NCBI RefSeq assembly: GCF_018457165.1
Contig: NZ_JAFMNX010000005.1
Span: 168,385-232,384, forward strand
Length of the DNA: 64,000 nucleotides
Reading direction: 5' to 3'
From: Tianweitania aestuarii
GTDB lineage: Bacteria; Pseudomonadota; Alphaproteobacteria; Rhizobiales; Rhizobiaceae
Part shown: positions 17,801 through 26,773 of the stretch, one piece after another
Layout: the number at the start of each line of letters is the position of its first letter
Numbering within the stretch: position 1 is the first letter of the stretch
Translations under genes and position numbers: made by a program
Notes under the pieces: model-generated
What the model was told of the DNA's origin: nothing
What the model saw: only the letters and a program-made list of their open reading frames with translations
Databases searched by the model: none

Positions 17801-19201
17801 ATGACCGACGAAAAGACCAGTAACGAGATGTGGGGCGGACGTTTTGCCTCGGGTCCGGCGGCCATTATGGAGGCCATCAACGCCTCGATCGGCTTCGACC
17901 AGAAGCTTTATGCGCAGGATATCCGCGGCTCGATCGCCCATAGCGAAATGCTGGCCGTGCAAGGCATCATCACAGCCGAAGATCAGGCGCAGATCGCTGA
18001 AGGCCTGCGCACGATCCAGAGCGAGATCGAATCCGGCGAATTCCAGTTTTCGCGCCAGCTCGAAGACATCCACATGAATGTGGAAGCGCGGCTCGCCACG
18101 CTGGTCGGTTCCGCTGCCGGTCGTCTGCACACCGCGCGTTCGCGCAACGATCAGGTCGCGCTCGACTTTCGCCTGTGGGTCAAGGACGAGCTTCAGCGCA
18201 TCGATCATGCACTAACTCAGTTGATCGCAGCATTCTTGACGCGTGCGGAAGAGCATGCCGCAACGGTGATGCCCGGTTTCACCCATCTGCAAACCGCGCA
18301 GCCCGTGACTTTCGGCCATCATTGCATGGCTTATGTCGAGATGTTCGGCCGCGATCTCAGCCGCGTGCGGGATGCGGCTGCTCGGCTGAACGAGTCTCCG
18401 CTGGGTGCCGCAGCCCTTGCCGGCACCGGTTTTCCGATCGATCGTCATATGACGGCGCAGGCGCTCGGCTTCCGGGAGCCGACCCGCAACTCCATCGATT
18501 CCGTGTCTGACCGCGATTACGCGCTGGAATTCCTCGCGCTCGGCGCAATCTGCGCCACGCATCTGTCGCGTCTGGCGGAAGAGATCGTGATCTGGTCGAC
18601 GCCGCAATTCGGCTTCATCCGCCTGTCGGACGCCTTTTCCACCGGCTCCTCGATCATGCCGCAGAAGAAGAACCCGGATGCCGCCGAGCTGACGCGCGCC
18701 AAGACCGGCCGCATCAACGGCCATCTGATCGCGCTGTTGACCGTCATGAAGGGCCTGCCGCTCGCTTATTCCAAGGACATGCAGGAAGACAAGGAAGCCG
18801 TCTTCGACGCGGCCGAAACGCTCGACCTGATGATTGCGGCGATGACCGGCATGGTCTCCGACATGGCCATCCAGACGGAAGCGATGGCGCGCGCTGCGGG
18901 TTCCGGCTATTCCACCGCCACCGATCTCGCCGACTGGCTGGTTCGCACGCTGAACCTGCCGTTCCGCGAAGCCCATCATGTCACGGGCCGCGCCGTTGCC
19001 ATGGCCGAAAACAAGAAGATCGGACTGGAAGAGCTGACGCTGTCGGACCTGCAGACCATCCATGCCGGCATCACCGATGCGGTGTTCGGTGTGCTATCAG
19101 TCGAGAACTCGGTCGCCAGCCGCACCTCCTTCGGCGGCACTGCGCCCGATCAGGTGCGCAAGCAGATCGCTTACTGGAAAGAGCGTTTGGCGCAGGCTTG
19201 A
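17801..19201 (+). CDS. argH: Argininosuccinate lyase
   Basis: Last step of arginine synthesis: argininosuccinate to arginine and fumarate. 466 residues from the ATG at 17801 ([15 protein letters not shown]); the open frame reaches much further upstream, but that part overlaps tlpA antisense and is not coding. Fumarase/aspartase superfamily motifs are present: the early [14 protein letters not shown] (substrate binding), [15 protein letters not shown] and the flexible signature loop [12 protein letters not shown] with the catalytic Ser. Length is normal. The lipoprotein gene lptM and lysA follow in the same direction. Confidence 0.97.
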   Translation: MTDEKTSNEMWGGRFASGPAAIMEAINASIGFDQKLYAQDIRGSIAHSEMLAVQGIITAEDQAQIAEGLRTIQSEIESGEFQFSRQLEDIHMNVEARLATLVGSAAGRLHTARSRNDQVALDFRLWVKDELQRIDHALTQLIAAFLTRAEEHAATVMPGFTHLQTAQPVTFGHHCMAYVEMFGRDLSRVRDAAARLNESPLGAAALAGTGFPIDRHMTAQALGFREPTRNSIDSVSDRDYALEFLALGAICATHLSRLAEEIVIWSTPQFGFIRLSDAFSTGSSIMPQKKNPDAAELTRAKTGRINGHLIALLTVMKGLPLAYSKDMQEDKEAVFDAAETLDLMIAAMTGMVSDMAIQTEAMARAAGSGYSTATDLADWLVRTLNLPFREAHHVTGRAVAMAENKKIGLEELTLSDLQTIHAGITDAVFGVLSVENSVASRTSFGGTAPDQVRKQIAYWKERLAQA

Positions 19202-19287
19202 GTTTATCGCGGCTTGCCAAAGCCGTTCTTCCCGGTGCATTGCCAAGGTACCCAAGCCTTGGCCACCTTGCCGCAAGGATCCGCACG

Positions 19288-19500
19288 ATGACTGGTTGCC
19301 GCATTCTCGTTTTCGCCACCTTGGCCGCCGCCGTTCTGGCGACGAGCGCCTGCGGCCGCAGGCCGGCCGAGCTGCAATCGCCAAGCCAGGCTGCCAACGA
19401 AACGAAACGCGAGGGCGCGGGCATCGGCATCAACCAGCCGGCCGCACCTGCCACCGTTTCGGCGCCCGAGCGCCGCTTCATCCTTGATCCGCTGATCTGA
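19288..19500 (+). CDS. lptM: LptM-like small outer-membrane lipoprotein
   Basis: A 70-residue protein. The start at 19288 (MTGCRILVFATLAAAVLATS) gives a lipoprotein signal peptide with lipobox TSAC; the +1 Cys is followed by GRRPAELQSP, then a Pro/Ala-rich stretch and the C-terminal RRFILDPLI. In Hyphomicrobiales a short lipoprotein with this tail sits between argH and lysA and is annotated as LptM (YifL), which assists oxidative maturation of the LPS translocon protein LptD. The function is taken from the E. coli homologue; only the lipoprotein nature is directly visible. Confidence 0.85.
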   Translation: MTGCRILVFATLAAAVLATSACGRRPAELQSPSQAANETKREGAGIGINQPAAPATVSAPERRFILDPLI

Positions 19501-19516
19501 CCGGGTAGCGTTCCCC

Positions 19517-20788
19517 GTGAATCATTTTGATTATCGCGACGGCGCGCTGTTCGCCGAAGACGTGTCGGTCGCCGACATCGCGCAAGCGGTCGGCACGCCG
19601 TTCTACTGCTATTCCACCGCAACCCTCGAGCGACATTACCGCGTCTTCGCCGAAGCCTTCCGCGATCTCGACGCGCTTGTTTGCTACGCCATGAAGGCGA
19701 ATTCCAATCAGGCGGTGATCTCGACACTGGCCCGACTCGGCGCCGGCGCGGATGTTGTGTCGGAAGGCGAGCTACGCCGTGCGCTTGCCGCCGGCATTCC
19801 GGCCGAGAAGATCGTGTTTTCCGGCGTCGGCAAGACATCAGGCGAAATGGACTTCGCGCTTCAAGCCGGCATCCACTGCTTCAACGTGGAATCCGAGCCG
19901 GAACTGGAGCTGTTGTCGCAGCGCGCGGTTGCGGCCGGCAAGACGGCGCGCGTGTCCCTGCGCATCAACCCGGATGTCGATGCGCGCACGCACAAGAAGA
20001 TCTCGACCGGCAAGGCCGAAAACAAGTTCGGCATTCCGCGCCAGCGTGCCCGCGAAGTTTATCAACGCGCCGGCGAGCTGCCGGGCTTGAGGATCGCCGG
20101 CATCGATATGCATATCGGCAGCCAGATCGTGGAGCTGGAACCCTTCGACGACGCGTTCCGCGTCCTTGCCGATCTCGTTGAACAGCTGCGGGCCGATGGC
20201 CATGCGATCGAGCATGTCGATCTCGGCGGTGGTCTCGGCATTCCGTATCGGCGCGACAACGAACCGCCGCCGCTGCCCGATGCCTATGCCCAGATCGTGC
20301 ACAAGCATGTGAAGCCGCTCGGCCTCAAGGTCATCTTCGAGCCGGGTCGCCTGATCGTCGGCAATGCCGGCATCCTCGTGTCGTCCGTGATTTATCGCAA
20401 GGAAGGCGAGGCGAAGAACTTCGTGATCGTGGATGCCGCGATGAACGATCTGATCCGCCCAACGCTTTATGACGCTTTCCACGACATCCGTCCGGTGCGT
20501 GAAGCCGAACCGGATGCGCGCCGCATCAAGGCGGATATTGTCGGGCCTGTCTGCGAAACCGGTGATTATCTCGGTCAGGATCGCGATCTGCCGGTGATGG
20601 AGCCGGGCGATCTGATCGCGGTGGGCAGCGCCGGCGCTTATGGCGCGGTGCAGGCCGGAACCTACAACACGCGGCTTCTGGTGCCGGAAGTGCTGGTGTC
20701 CGGCGACCGCTTCGCGGTGATCCGCGCGCGTCCGACCTATGAGGATCTGATCGGCCTCGATCATGTGCCGGAGTGGCTTGGGTCCTGA
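19517..20788 (+). CDS. lysA: Diaminopimelate decarboxylase
   Basis: PLP enzyme that makes L-lysine from meso-diaminopimelate. The 423-residue product starts with GTG at 19517, 17 bp after the lptM stop. Type III-fold markers: the PLP Lys in VCYAMKANSN, GADVVSEGEL, IGSQIVELEPF, the GGGLGIPY phosphate loop, the substrate-binding GPVCETGDYLGQDRDLP, and AGAYGAVQAGTYN near the end. Length and order are standard. Confidence 0.97.
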   Translation: MNHFDYRDGALFAEDVSVADIAQAVGTPFYCYSTATLERHYRVFAEAFRDLDALVCYAMKANSNQAVISTLARLGAGADVVSEGELRRALAAGIPAEKIVFSGVGKTSGEMDFALQAGIHCFNVESEPELELLSQRAVAAGKTARVSLRINPDVDARTHKKISTGKAENKFGIPRQRAREVYQRAGELPGLRIAGIDMHIGSQIVELEPFDDAFRVLADLVEQLRADGHAIEHVDLGGGLGIPYRRDNEPPPLPDAYAQIVHKHVKPLGLKVIFEPGRLIVGNAGILVSSVIYRKEGEAKNFVIVDAAMNDLIRPTLYDAFHDIRPVREAEPDARRIKADIVGPVCETGDYLGQDRDLPVMEPGDLIAVGSAGAYGAVQAGTYNTRLLVPEVLVSGDRFAVIRARPTYEDLIGLDHVPEWLGS

Positions 20789-20911
20789 TCCCGGCCGATC
20801 CTCACATTATGGTGCGTGGCGCGGGCTTCGCCTCGCCTTCGCCGCATATGCTGCTATCGTGATGGGGAAATGCGGCCGATCCTCCTTTCGAGGAGGCCGC
20901 CGAAAGGGCTG

Positions 20912-23533
20912 ATGGCGTCGACACCACCCAAGCACGGTCTGGATAGGGGAACGCCGCAGCTCAGGCGACGGCGCGGGCTGACGGCTGCCACGATGGTGGT
21001 GGAGCGCCTTTGGCCGCTCGTTTTGCCGATCCTTCTCGTTGTCGGCCTGTTTCTCGCATCGTCCTGGTTCGGCCTGTTCCGCATGGTGCCGGATATGATC
21101 CGGATCGGCGCGCTGGCTGCCTTCTGTGTGGCGGCGCTGGTTGCGCTTTATCCGCTGCGCTTCTTCCGCCAGCCCACGCGCGCCGAGATCGACCGCCGCA
21201 TCGAGGCGTCGAACCAGCTTCTTCATGCGCCCGTGCGCACGCAGACCGACCAGCTGACCGGCTCCGACGATCCCTTCGCCAGCGCCTTGTGGCGCGAGCA
21301 TCAGCGCCGCATGGCAGCCCAGCTCGGTTCGCTTTCCGGCGATCTGCCGAACACGCGTGTGCCCGAACGCGATCCGTGGGGCCTGCGCGCCGTTGTTGCG
21401 CTTCTTCTGGTGATCGCCTTCGCCTTTTCCGCCGGTCCTTATGGCGGCGGGCTGTTTGATGCGTTTCGCAGCCGCCCGGGTGTCGAGGCGGTACCGCCGC
21501 GCATCGACGCCTGGGTGACGCCGCCTGGGTACACCGGCAAGGCGCCGATCTTCCTCACCGCCGACGCCAACCGTGAGCAAAGCGCCTTTATCGTGCCGAC
21601 CGGCAGCCAGATTTCCGTGCGCGTCACGGGTGGCAGCGGCACGGAGACGCTGGATTACATCGATGTGAACGGCCAAACACGCGCGATCGAGCCCGGCGTC
21701 GACGCCAAGGCCGCGCCTGAAACAGCGGCCGCCCGGGTGCCCGCCACGCCGGTCCAGACAACAGGCACCCTCCAGTTCAGCGCGACGCTGGTGAGCGAAG
21801 GCGAACTCGTTTTGAGCCAGAACAGCGAGGCTCTCGGCCGCTGGCAGTTCGCCGTAACGCCCGACAATCCGCCGACCATTCGCTTTTCGGAAGACCCCAA
21901 GCAGGCGGCCAATGGCAGTCTCGAACTGTCCTACGCGCTCGAGGACGATTACGGCGTGGCGTCCGCGCAGGCCCTGATCACGCCGGCCGAGCCGCCGGCC
22001 CAAACGGCGCACCCGCTCTACGATGCACCGGAAATGCCGCTGTCCTTGCCGCGGCGCGGCGAAACGGAACGCAAGACCGTGCGGGATTTGACCCAGCATC
22101 CCTGGGCCGGCACGGAAGTTGATCTGACGCTGAAGGCCGTTGATGGCGCCGGACAGGAAGGCGTGTCGGAACCGAAGGCGATGCGCCTGCCCGAACGCCG
22201 CTTCAACAATCCGATCGCGCGCGCCTTGATCGAGCAGCGCCGTATTCTCGCGATGGACGCCGCCAATCGCCCCGCCGTTCTTGAACTGATGGACGCGATT
22301 ACCTTGCGTCCGGAAGACACGTTCGAAGAGCTGTCGAACTATCTCGGCATCATGTCGGCGCGCACGCGGCTGCAGATGGCACGCGACGACGACCAGCTGC
22401 GCGATGTCGTCGATTATCTCTGGGATATCGCGCTCACGATCGAGGATGGCGCGCTGTCTTCGGCCGAAAAGCGCTTGAAGCAGGCGCAGCAGGCCTTGAA
22501 GGACGCGCTGGAAAACGGCGCCAGTGACGAGGAAATCGAACAGCGCATGGCCGAACTGCGCGAGGCCATGAACGAGTTCCTGAAGGAGTTCGCCCAGCGC
22601 GCGCAGCCGAACATGGCGCAGGAGATGCCGTCCGACATGCAGGCGCTGAGCCAGCGCGATCTCGAGCGCATGATGAACCAGATCGAGGATCTCGCGAAGT
22701 CCGGCCAGAAGGATGCCGCGCAGCAGATGCTGTCGCAGCTCGAGCAGATGATGAACAACCTGCAGGCCGGCCGTGCCGGTCAACAGCAGCAGGGCGGGCA
22801 GCAGCAGAACGCCATGCGCCAGCAGATGGACAAGCTCGGCGAGATCATGCGCCGCCAGCAGGAGATGATGAACGAGACCTTCCGTCTCGACCAGATGCAG
22901 CGCGGCCAACAAGGCCAGCAGGGTCAAGAAGGCCAAGACGGCCAGCAAGGTCAGCGGGGGCAACAGGGCCAACAGGGACAACAAGGTCAGGGTGGCCAAG
23001 GCGGCCAGGGCCAGCCGATGTCGCCGCAGGAGCTTGCCGAAGCGCTGGAACAGTTGCAGCAGGGCCAGGGTCAGTTGCAGCAGGAGTTGCAGCAGTTGCA
23101 GGAAAGCCTGCGTGGCATGGGTGTTCAGCCCGGCGAGGGCTTCGGCCAGGCCGGTGAAGCCATGGGGCGCGCCGAAGGCGCTCTGGGCAGCGGCGAAGGC
23201 GAGCGCGCCACTGGCGAACAGGGCAATGCACTGGAAGCGCTACGCCGCGGGGCACAGGACATGATGCAGCAGATGCAGCAAGCGCAGCAGGGCGAGGAAG
23301 GCCAGGATGGTCAGGGACAGCCGGGCGGCCGCCAGCGCAGTGCCGATCGCGATCCGCTGGGTCGTCCGCGCGCCACCACAGGTCCGGATTTTGGCAACTC
23401 GGTTGAGGTGCCCGATGTGATCGACGCCCAGCGCGCGCGCCAGATCCTCGACGAAATCCGCCGCCGCCTCGGCAATGCGCTCAGCCCACAGCTCGAACGC
23501 GAATACCTCGAGCGCCTGCTCGATCTTCGCTAA
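20912..23533 (+). CDS. TIGR02302/DUF4175-family large membrane protein
   Basis: About 873 residues from 20912 (MASTPPKHGLDRG); an ATG at 20870 is an alternative. Two hydrophobic segments lie near residues 30-55 and 60-80 (WPLVLPILLVVGLFLASSWF and AAFCVAALVALYPL) and a third near 155-170 (VVALLLVIAFAFSAG). A beta-rich periplasmic stretch with RIDAWVTPPGYTGKAPIF follows, a hallmark of the family, then a long helical part. Residues ~660-770 are extremely Gln/Gly-rich (GQQGQQGQ-type repeats), followed by coiled-coil Gln/Leu runs. The last ~50 residues return to ordinary sequence (ARQILDEIRRRLGNALS). Found throughout Hyphomicrobiales after lysA; function unknown. Its 3' end is copied in the tandem repeat at 23510-23596. 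Confidence 0.88.
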   Translation: MASTPPKHGLDRGTPQLRRRRGLTAATMVVERLWPLVLPILLVVGLFLASSWFGLFRMVPDMIRIGALAAFCVAALVALYPLRFFRQPTRAEIDRRIEASNQLLHAPVRTQTDQLTGSDDPFASALWREHQRRMAAQLGSLSGDLPNTRVPERDPWGLRAVVALLLVIAFAFSAGPYGGGLFDAFRSRPGVEAVPPRIDAWVTPPGYTGKAPIFLTADANREQSAFIVPTGSQISVRVTGGSGTETLDYIDVNGQTRAIEPGVDAKAAPETAAARVPATPVQTTGTLQFSATLVSEGELVLSQNSEALGRWQFAVTPDNPPTIRFSEDPKQAANGSLELSYALEDDYGVASAQALITPAEPPAQTAHPLYDAPEMPLSLPRRGETERKTVRDLTQHPWAGTEVDLTLKAVDGAGQEGVSEPKAMRLPERRFNNPIARALIEQRRILAMDAANRPAVLELMDAITLRPEDTFEELSNYLGIMSARTRLQMARDDDQLRDVVDYLWDIALTIEDGALSSAEKRLKQAQQALKDALENGASDEEIEQRMAELREAMNEFLKEFAQRAQPNMAQEMPSDMQALSQRDLERMMNQIEDLAKSGQKDAAQQMLSQLEQMMNNLQAGRAGQQQQGGQQQNAMRQQMDKLGEIMRRQQEMMNETFRLDQMQRGQQGQQGQEGQDGQQGQRGQQGQQGQQGQGGQGGQGQPMSPQELAEALEQLQQGQGQLQQELQQLQESLRGMGVQPGEGFGQAGEAMGRAEGALGSGEGERATGEQGNALEALRRGAQDMMQQMQQAQQGEEGQDGQGQPGGRQRSADRDPLGRPRATTGPDFGNSVEVPDVIDAQRARQILDEIRRRLGNALSPQLEREYLERLLDLR
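22902..23112 (+). repeat. Gln/Gly-coding low-complexity tract inside the TIGR02302 gene
   Basis: Imperfect repeats of a 6-9 bp unit reading GGCCAACAAGGCCAGCAG and variants, coding Gly-Gln-Gln runs, then CAGTTGCAGCAG-type units coding Gln/Leu. The reading frame is kept throughout. Such tracts vary in length by slippage, so length should differ between strains. Confidence 0.75.
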
Positions 23534-23596
23534 AAGACGAGCGCCTGCTCGATCTTCGCTAAAAGACAAGCGCCTGCTCGATCTTCGCTAAAGGCC
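23510..23596. repeat. Three tandem copies of a 29-bp unit at the TIGR02302/gluQ junction
   Basis: Copies at 23510-23538, 23539-23567 and 23568-23596. The first two are identical; the third differs at a few positions. Each unit contains CTCGATCTTCGCTAA, i.e. the last codons and TAA stop of TIGR02302. Copy one holds the real stop (23531-23533). Copy three holds the stop of the convergent gluQ (23588-23590 on the minus strand). The pattern is a plain tandem duplication of a gene end. Confidence 0.93.
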
Positions 23597-24472
23597 GAGC
23601 ATCACCCTGATATCTCCAGGCGTCGCGCCGGCCGCGCGCAGATCGGCGAGTGACTGACTGCCGGCGCTTTTGGAAAGCTTGCGGCCTTCCCCATCCAGCA
23701 CCAGCCGGTGATGATGATAGGTCGGCTCGGGCAGGTCCAACAATGTCTGCAGCAGCCGGTGCACGGCGGTGGCGTGGAACAGGTCGCGCCCGCGCACGAC
23801 ATGGGTGATGCCTTGCAAGGCGTCGTCCACCACAACGGCCAGCGTGTAGCTCGCCGGAAATTCCTTGCGCGCCAACACCACGTCGCCCCAGAGGGAAGGG
23901 TCGGCTTGAACCTGTCCGGTTTCGCCGGCGGGACCTTCGCCGGTCTCCGTCCATGACAAAGGATGGCCGACCCGCATCAATGCCGCGTGCATATCGAGCC
24001 GCCACGCGAAAGGCGCGCCGGAGGCCATGCGCGCTTGCCGTTCGGCGTCGGGCATCCCGCGCTCATCGCCGGGATAAAGCGGTACCCCATCGGGATCGCG
24101 CGGCCATCGCTGACCCGTGGCCTCGGCATCCGCGATGCGCCGCCGGACCTCGCCCCGGCTGAGAAAGGACGGGTAGATCAGCCCCAACGCCTGCAGGCGT
24201 TCTAGCGCATCCTTGTAATCCGCGAAATGCTCGGATTGCCGGCGCACCGGCTCTTCCCACCGCAAGCCGAGCCAGGTCAGATCCTCATAGATGCCGGCTT
24301 CATTCTCCGGCGTGCAGCGGGTGAGGTCGGTGTTTTCGATACGCAGCAAGAAGCGCCCGGCAACCCGCTGCGCTTCTTGCGCATTGAGGATCGCCGACAA
24401 CGCATGGCCGAGATGCAGTCGCCCGGTCGGGCTTGGCGCGAAGCGGAAGGTTGGGCGATTGGCAGGCGGCAT
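23588..24472 (-). CDS. gluQ: Glutamyl-Q tRNA(Asp) synthetase
   Basis: A 294-residue truncated class I synthetase that joins glutamate to the queuosine base of tRNA(Asp); it keeps the GluRS catalytic domain and lacks the anticodon-binding domain. The N-terminus has RFAPSPTGRLHLGHAL (HIGH-type motif), ENTDLTRC, and the KMSKS equivalent in GRKLSKSAGSQSLADLR near the C-terminus. The four-Cys zinc site of E. coli GluQ is not obvious. The stop TAG lies inside the third copy of the 29-bp tandem repeat, so the last residues may be repeat-derived. Divergent from the DNA glycosylase gene by 44 bp. Confidence 0.92.
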   Translation of the reverse strand: MPPANRPTFRFAPSPTGRLHLGHALSAILNAQEAQRVAGRFLLRIENTDLTRCTPENEAGIYEDLTWLGLRWEEPVRRQSEHFADYKDALERLQALGLIYPSFLSRGEVRRRIADAEATGQRWPRDPDGVPLYPGDERGMPDAERQARMASGAPFAWRLDMHAALMRVGHPLSWTETGEGPAGETGQVQADPSLWGDVVLARKEFPASYTLAVVVDDALQGITHVVRGRDLFHATAVHRLLQTLLDLPEPTYHHHRLVLDGEGRKLSKSAGSQSLADLRAAGATPGDIRVMLGL

Positions 24473-24516
24473 CAGCGATTGCTAAGCTGCATTGCCCGAG
24501 AAGAAAAGGCAGGCCG

Positions 24517-25161
24517 ATGCGCCGTATCGAAACGCTTGAGCATGTTGGCGAGGATCTTGACGCCCTCGTTGCCGCCGATCCGCGTTTGGTGCCGGTGCAC
24601 GCGGCTGCCGGTGAGATTCCGCTGCGGCTCGTTCCGCCGGGTTTTGCCAGCCTTGCCGGCATCATCACCTCGCAGCAGGTGTCGCGCGCCAGTGCCGATG
24701 CGATTTTTGCCCGCTTCCTGGCGCTTGTCGATCCGCTGACGCCCGAAACGCTTCTTGCTGCGCCCGAGACCGTGTTTCGCGAAGCTGGCCAGTCGCGCGC
24801 CAAGCAGCGAACGCTGCTCGCGCTGGCTCAGGCCTGCGTCGAAGGCCGCATCCGGCTCGATGCGATGCGCGAGCACCCGGCGGAGCAGGCTATCGCCGAT
24901 CTCACCGCCGTGCCGGGCATCGGGCCGTGGACGGCGGAAGTCTACCTCATGTTCTGCGCCGGCCATCCCGATATCTTTCCGGCCCATGATGTCGCGCTGC
25001 AAACGGCGGTGGGGGATGCGCTGGCGATCGCGCCGCGCCCGTCTGCGAAGGCGCTCGCCAAGGTCGCCGAAGCCTGGTCGCCGCACCGCTCCGTCGCGGC
25101 TCGTTTGTTCTGGGCTTACTACGCTGTGATTCGCCGACGCGATGCGCTTCCGCTCGGCTGA
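24517..25161 (+). CDS. DNA-3-methyladenine glycosylase II (AlkA-like HhH-GPD)
   Basis: A 214-residue base-excision enzyme removing alkylated purines. Start MRRIETLEHVGED at 24517; the upstream open frame overlaps gluQ antisense and is rejected. Motifs: SLAGIITSQQVSRASADAIF (substrate pocket), and the helix-hairpin-helix LTAVPGIGPWTAEVYLMF followed by DIFPAHDVALQTAVGD, whose Asp is the catalytic residue of the HhH-GPD family. It lacks the N-terminal domain of E. coli AlkA, matching the shorter bacterial form. Confidence 0.92.
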   Translation: MRRIETLEHVGEDLDALVAADPRLVPVHAAAGEIPLRLVPPGFASLAGIITSQQVSRASADAIFARFLALVDPLTPETLLAAPETVFREAGQSRAKQRTLLALAQACVEGRIRLDAMREHPAEQAIADLTAVPGIGPWTAEVYLMFCAGHPDIFPAHDVALQTAVGDALAIAPRPSAKALAKVAEAWSPHRSVAARLFWAYYAVIRRRDALPLG

Positions 25162-25301
25162 ATGCGCCAATCCGTGTCAGGACCCTTTCGAAATAACGAA
25201 AACAGCGGCCTGAACGTCATTTTCCCTGCTTCACAGCCCTGTCATATCAGGCTTACACTATCCGCGTCAGTCGACAGCTTTTCCCGAAGGGAGGTGCGTT
25301 A

Positions 25302-25859
25302 GTGACGATCGCGGTTTCCCCGGACGGGTTGCCAGCGCTGGTGCTGAATGCCGATTACCGGCCTCTGAGCTATTACCCTTTGTCGCTCTGGTCTTGGCAG
25401 GATGCGATCAAGGCGGTCTTTCTTGACCGCGTGAACATCGTTGCCGAATACGACCACGAGGTTTCCTCGCCATCCTTTTCGATGCGCCTGCCGAGCGTGG
25501 TGTGCTTGAAAAGCTATGTGAAGCCGTCGCGTCATCCGGCCTTCACCCGTTTCAACGTCTTCCTGCGCGATCGCTTCCAGTGCCAATATTGCGGTGCGCC
25601 GGACGATCTCACTTTCGATCACGTCATTCCACGCCGTTGCGGCGGCACGACGACCTGGGAAAACATCGTCGCAGCCTGTTCGCCTTGCAATTTGCGCAAG
25701 GGCGGCATGATGGCGGCGGAAGCCAAGATGTTTCCGCAGCAAAAGCCGTTTGCGCCCACCGTGCACGACCTGCACAACAACGGCCGGCTGTTTCCACCCA
25801 ACTATCTGCATCAAAGCTGGATGGATTATCTTTACTGGGACGTCGAGCTGGAGCCCTGA
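25302..25859 (+). CDS. HNH endonuclease
   Basis: A 185-residue protein with GTG start at 25302 behind GGGAGGTG. The HNH domain sits at residues ~90-135: two zinc pairs (CQYC and CSPC) bracket the DHVIPRRCGGTTTWENIV core, with catalytic His, Asn and a later Asn (PCNLRKGG). The N-terminus (VLNADYRPLSYYPLSLWSWQ) is shared by a widely conserved chromosomal HNH family in alphaproteobacteria and cyanobacteria. It is not next to a methyltransferase, phage gene or McrA-like partner, so restriction is not suggested; a housekeeping repair or processing role is more likely, but is unproven. Convergent with the DsbB-like gene (7 bp apart). Confidence 0.9.
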   Translation: MTIAVSPDGLPALVLNADYRPLSYYPLSLWSWQDAIKAVFLDRVNIVAEYDHEVSSPSFSMRLPSVVCLKSYVKPSRHPAFTRFNVFLRDRFQCQYCGAPDDLTFDHVIPRRCGGTTTWENIVAACSPCNLRKGGMMAAEAKMFPQQKPFAPTVHDLHNNGRLFPPNYLHQSWMDYLYWDVELEP

Positions 25860-25866
25860 GCCTTGA

Positions 25867-26385
25867 TCAGGCCCTGCCGCGGGCAAAGGCGCCGCGCAGC
25901 ATGATCATCGCCAGGATCGCCGCGCAGATCGCCTGCCAGCCGGCAAAGGACAGGCCGAGCACCCGCAGCGCCGCCTTGTCGCAGGATGGCGGAATCACGG
26001 TGTTCAGCGAATCCAGAACGCCGCCCGATGTGCCCGACGTCGCATCCACGGCCACGCCGCAATCGGTCGGTCCCGGCCAGAAACCCCATTCCACGCCGGC
26101 ATGAAAGATACCGAGATAAAGCGCCCAAACCATCAGCAGCGCGCCGGCAAGGATCAGCAGACGGGTGATCAGCGCCGGCCCGCGCATGAAGGACAGGATC
26201 ACGGCGAGCGCCAGGATCGGCAGGCCGATGTAGTAAGGGATGCGCTGTTCGTAGCAAAGCTTGCAGGGGATATAACCGCCGATCACCTGAAAGCCGACGG
26301 CCGTGCCGACCGTCAGCGCCATGCCGAGAAAACCGACGAGCGACAGTGTCTTCTGGGTGTGTCCAACGGGATCGTTCAGTGCCAT
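25867..26385 (-). CDS. DsbB-like disulfide bond formation protein
   Basis: A 172-residue inner-membrane protein with four helices. YIPCKLCYEQRIPYY (residues ~38-52) has the first Cys pair (CxxC) that passes electrons to quinone; the second periplasmic pair appears as TDCGVAV and PPSCDKAA, as in DsbB (about 30 residues apart). It would reoxidise a periplasmic DsbA. An in-frame ATG two codons upstream (26391) is an alternative start; AGGA precedes both. Confidence 0.88.
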   Translation of the reverse strand: MALNDPVGHTQKTLSLVGFLGMALTVGTAVGFQVIGGYIPCKLCYEQRIPYYIGLPILALAVILSFMRGPALITRLLILAGALLMVWALYLGIFHAGVEWGFWPGPTDCGVAVDATSGTSGGVLDSLNTVIPPSCDKAALRVLGLSFAGWQAICAAILAMIMLRGAFARGRA

Positions 26386-26623
26386 GATCATCCTGCCGAT
26401 TTCGCGGAGTTGGGCATCCGCCTGCTTGTCGGCACCGGCTTAGGCGCAAAGTTTCGGCCCGGCAATGATTGGCTTATGGACAGCGCGTCAACAATCATCA
26501 CCGTCTGCCGAAAGCAGTGATTTCGGGGGCTTGCAGGCTGCAGATCGGTCTGGCATTTCTTTGAAAGCCGTCGTATAGGAACGCGGCCTTCCCGAGCCGC
26601 CTGGGTTTCGGGATCTGCACCGT

Positions 26624-26708
26624 GCGGGTGTGGTGGAATTGGTAGACGCGCCGGACTCAAAATCCGGTTCCGCAAGGAGTGTCGGTTCGACCCCGACCAC
26701 CCGCACCA
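26624..26708 (+). tRNA. tRNA-Leu (anticodon CAA), CCA encoded
   Basis: Acceptor arms GCGGGTG (26624-26630) and CACCCGC (26698-26704) pair fully, followed by A and the encoded CCA. The anticodon stem CCGGA/TCCGG encloses the loop CTCAAAA, giving anticodon CAA (reads UUG). The extended variable arm (TTCCGCAAGGAGT-like region) and T-loop GGTTCGACC fit a class II leucine tRNA of 85 nt. A T-run (CTTTTTTC) right after the CCA may terminate transcription. Confidence 0.97.
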
Positions 26709-26773
26709 CTTTTTTCTTTCAAGTCATGATCATGCGTCCCGGTCGCGGTTCCGACCGGGCACGGCGCCTCGCA

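Noticed and set aside
20807..22999. 730-codon minus-strand open frame over TIGR02302
   Set aside because: Antisense to a conserved family protein; its composition (Leu/Arg/His runs) arises from the Gln/Gly codons of the real gene.
22902..23112. CRISPR-like array
   Set aside because: The repeats are 6-9 bp coding units in frame within a gene, without spacers; elsewhere no regularly spaced 25-40 bp repeats with unique spacers were seen.
25302..25859. HNH nuclease as part of a defence or restriction island
   Set aside because: No methyltransferase, specificity subunit, toxin-antitoxin or phage gene is near, flanks are housekeeping genes, and this HNH family is a common chromosomal one.
26624..26708. 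tRNA-Leu as a mobile-element attachment site
   Set aside because: No integrase and no repeat of the tRNA 3' end was seen in the flanking sequence.
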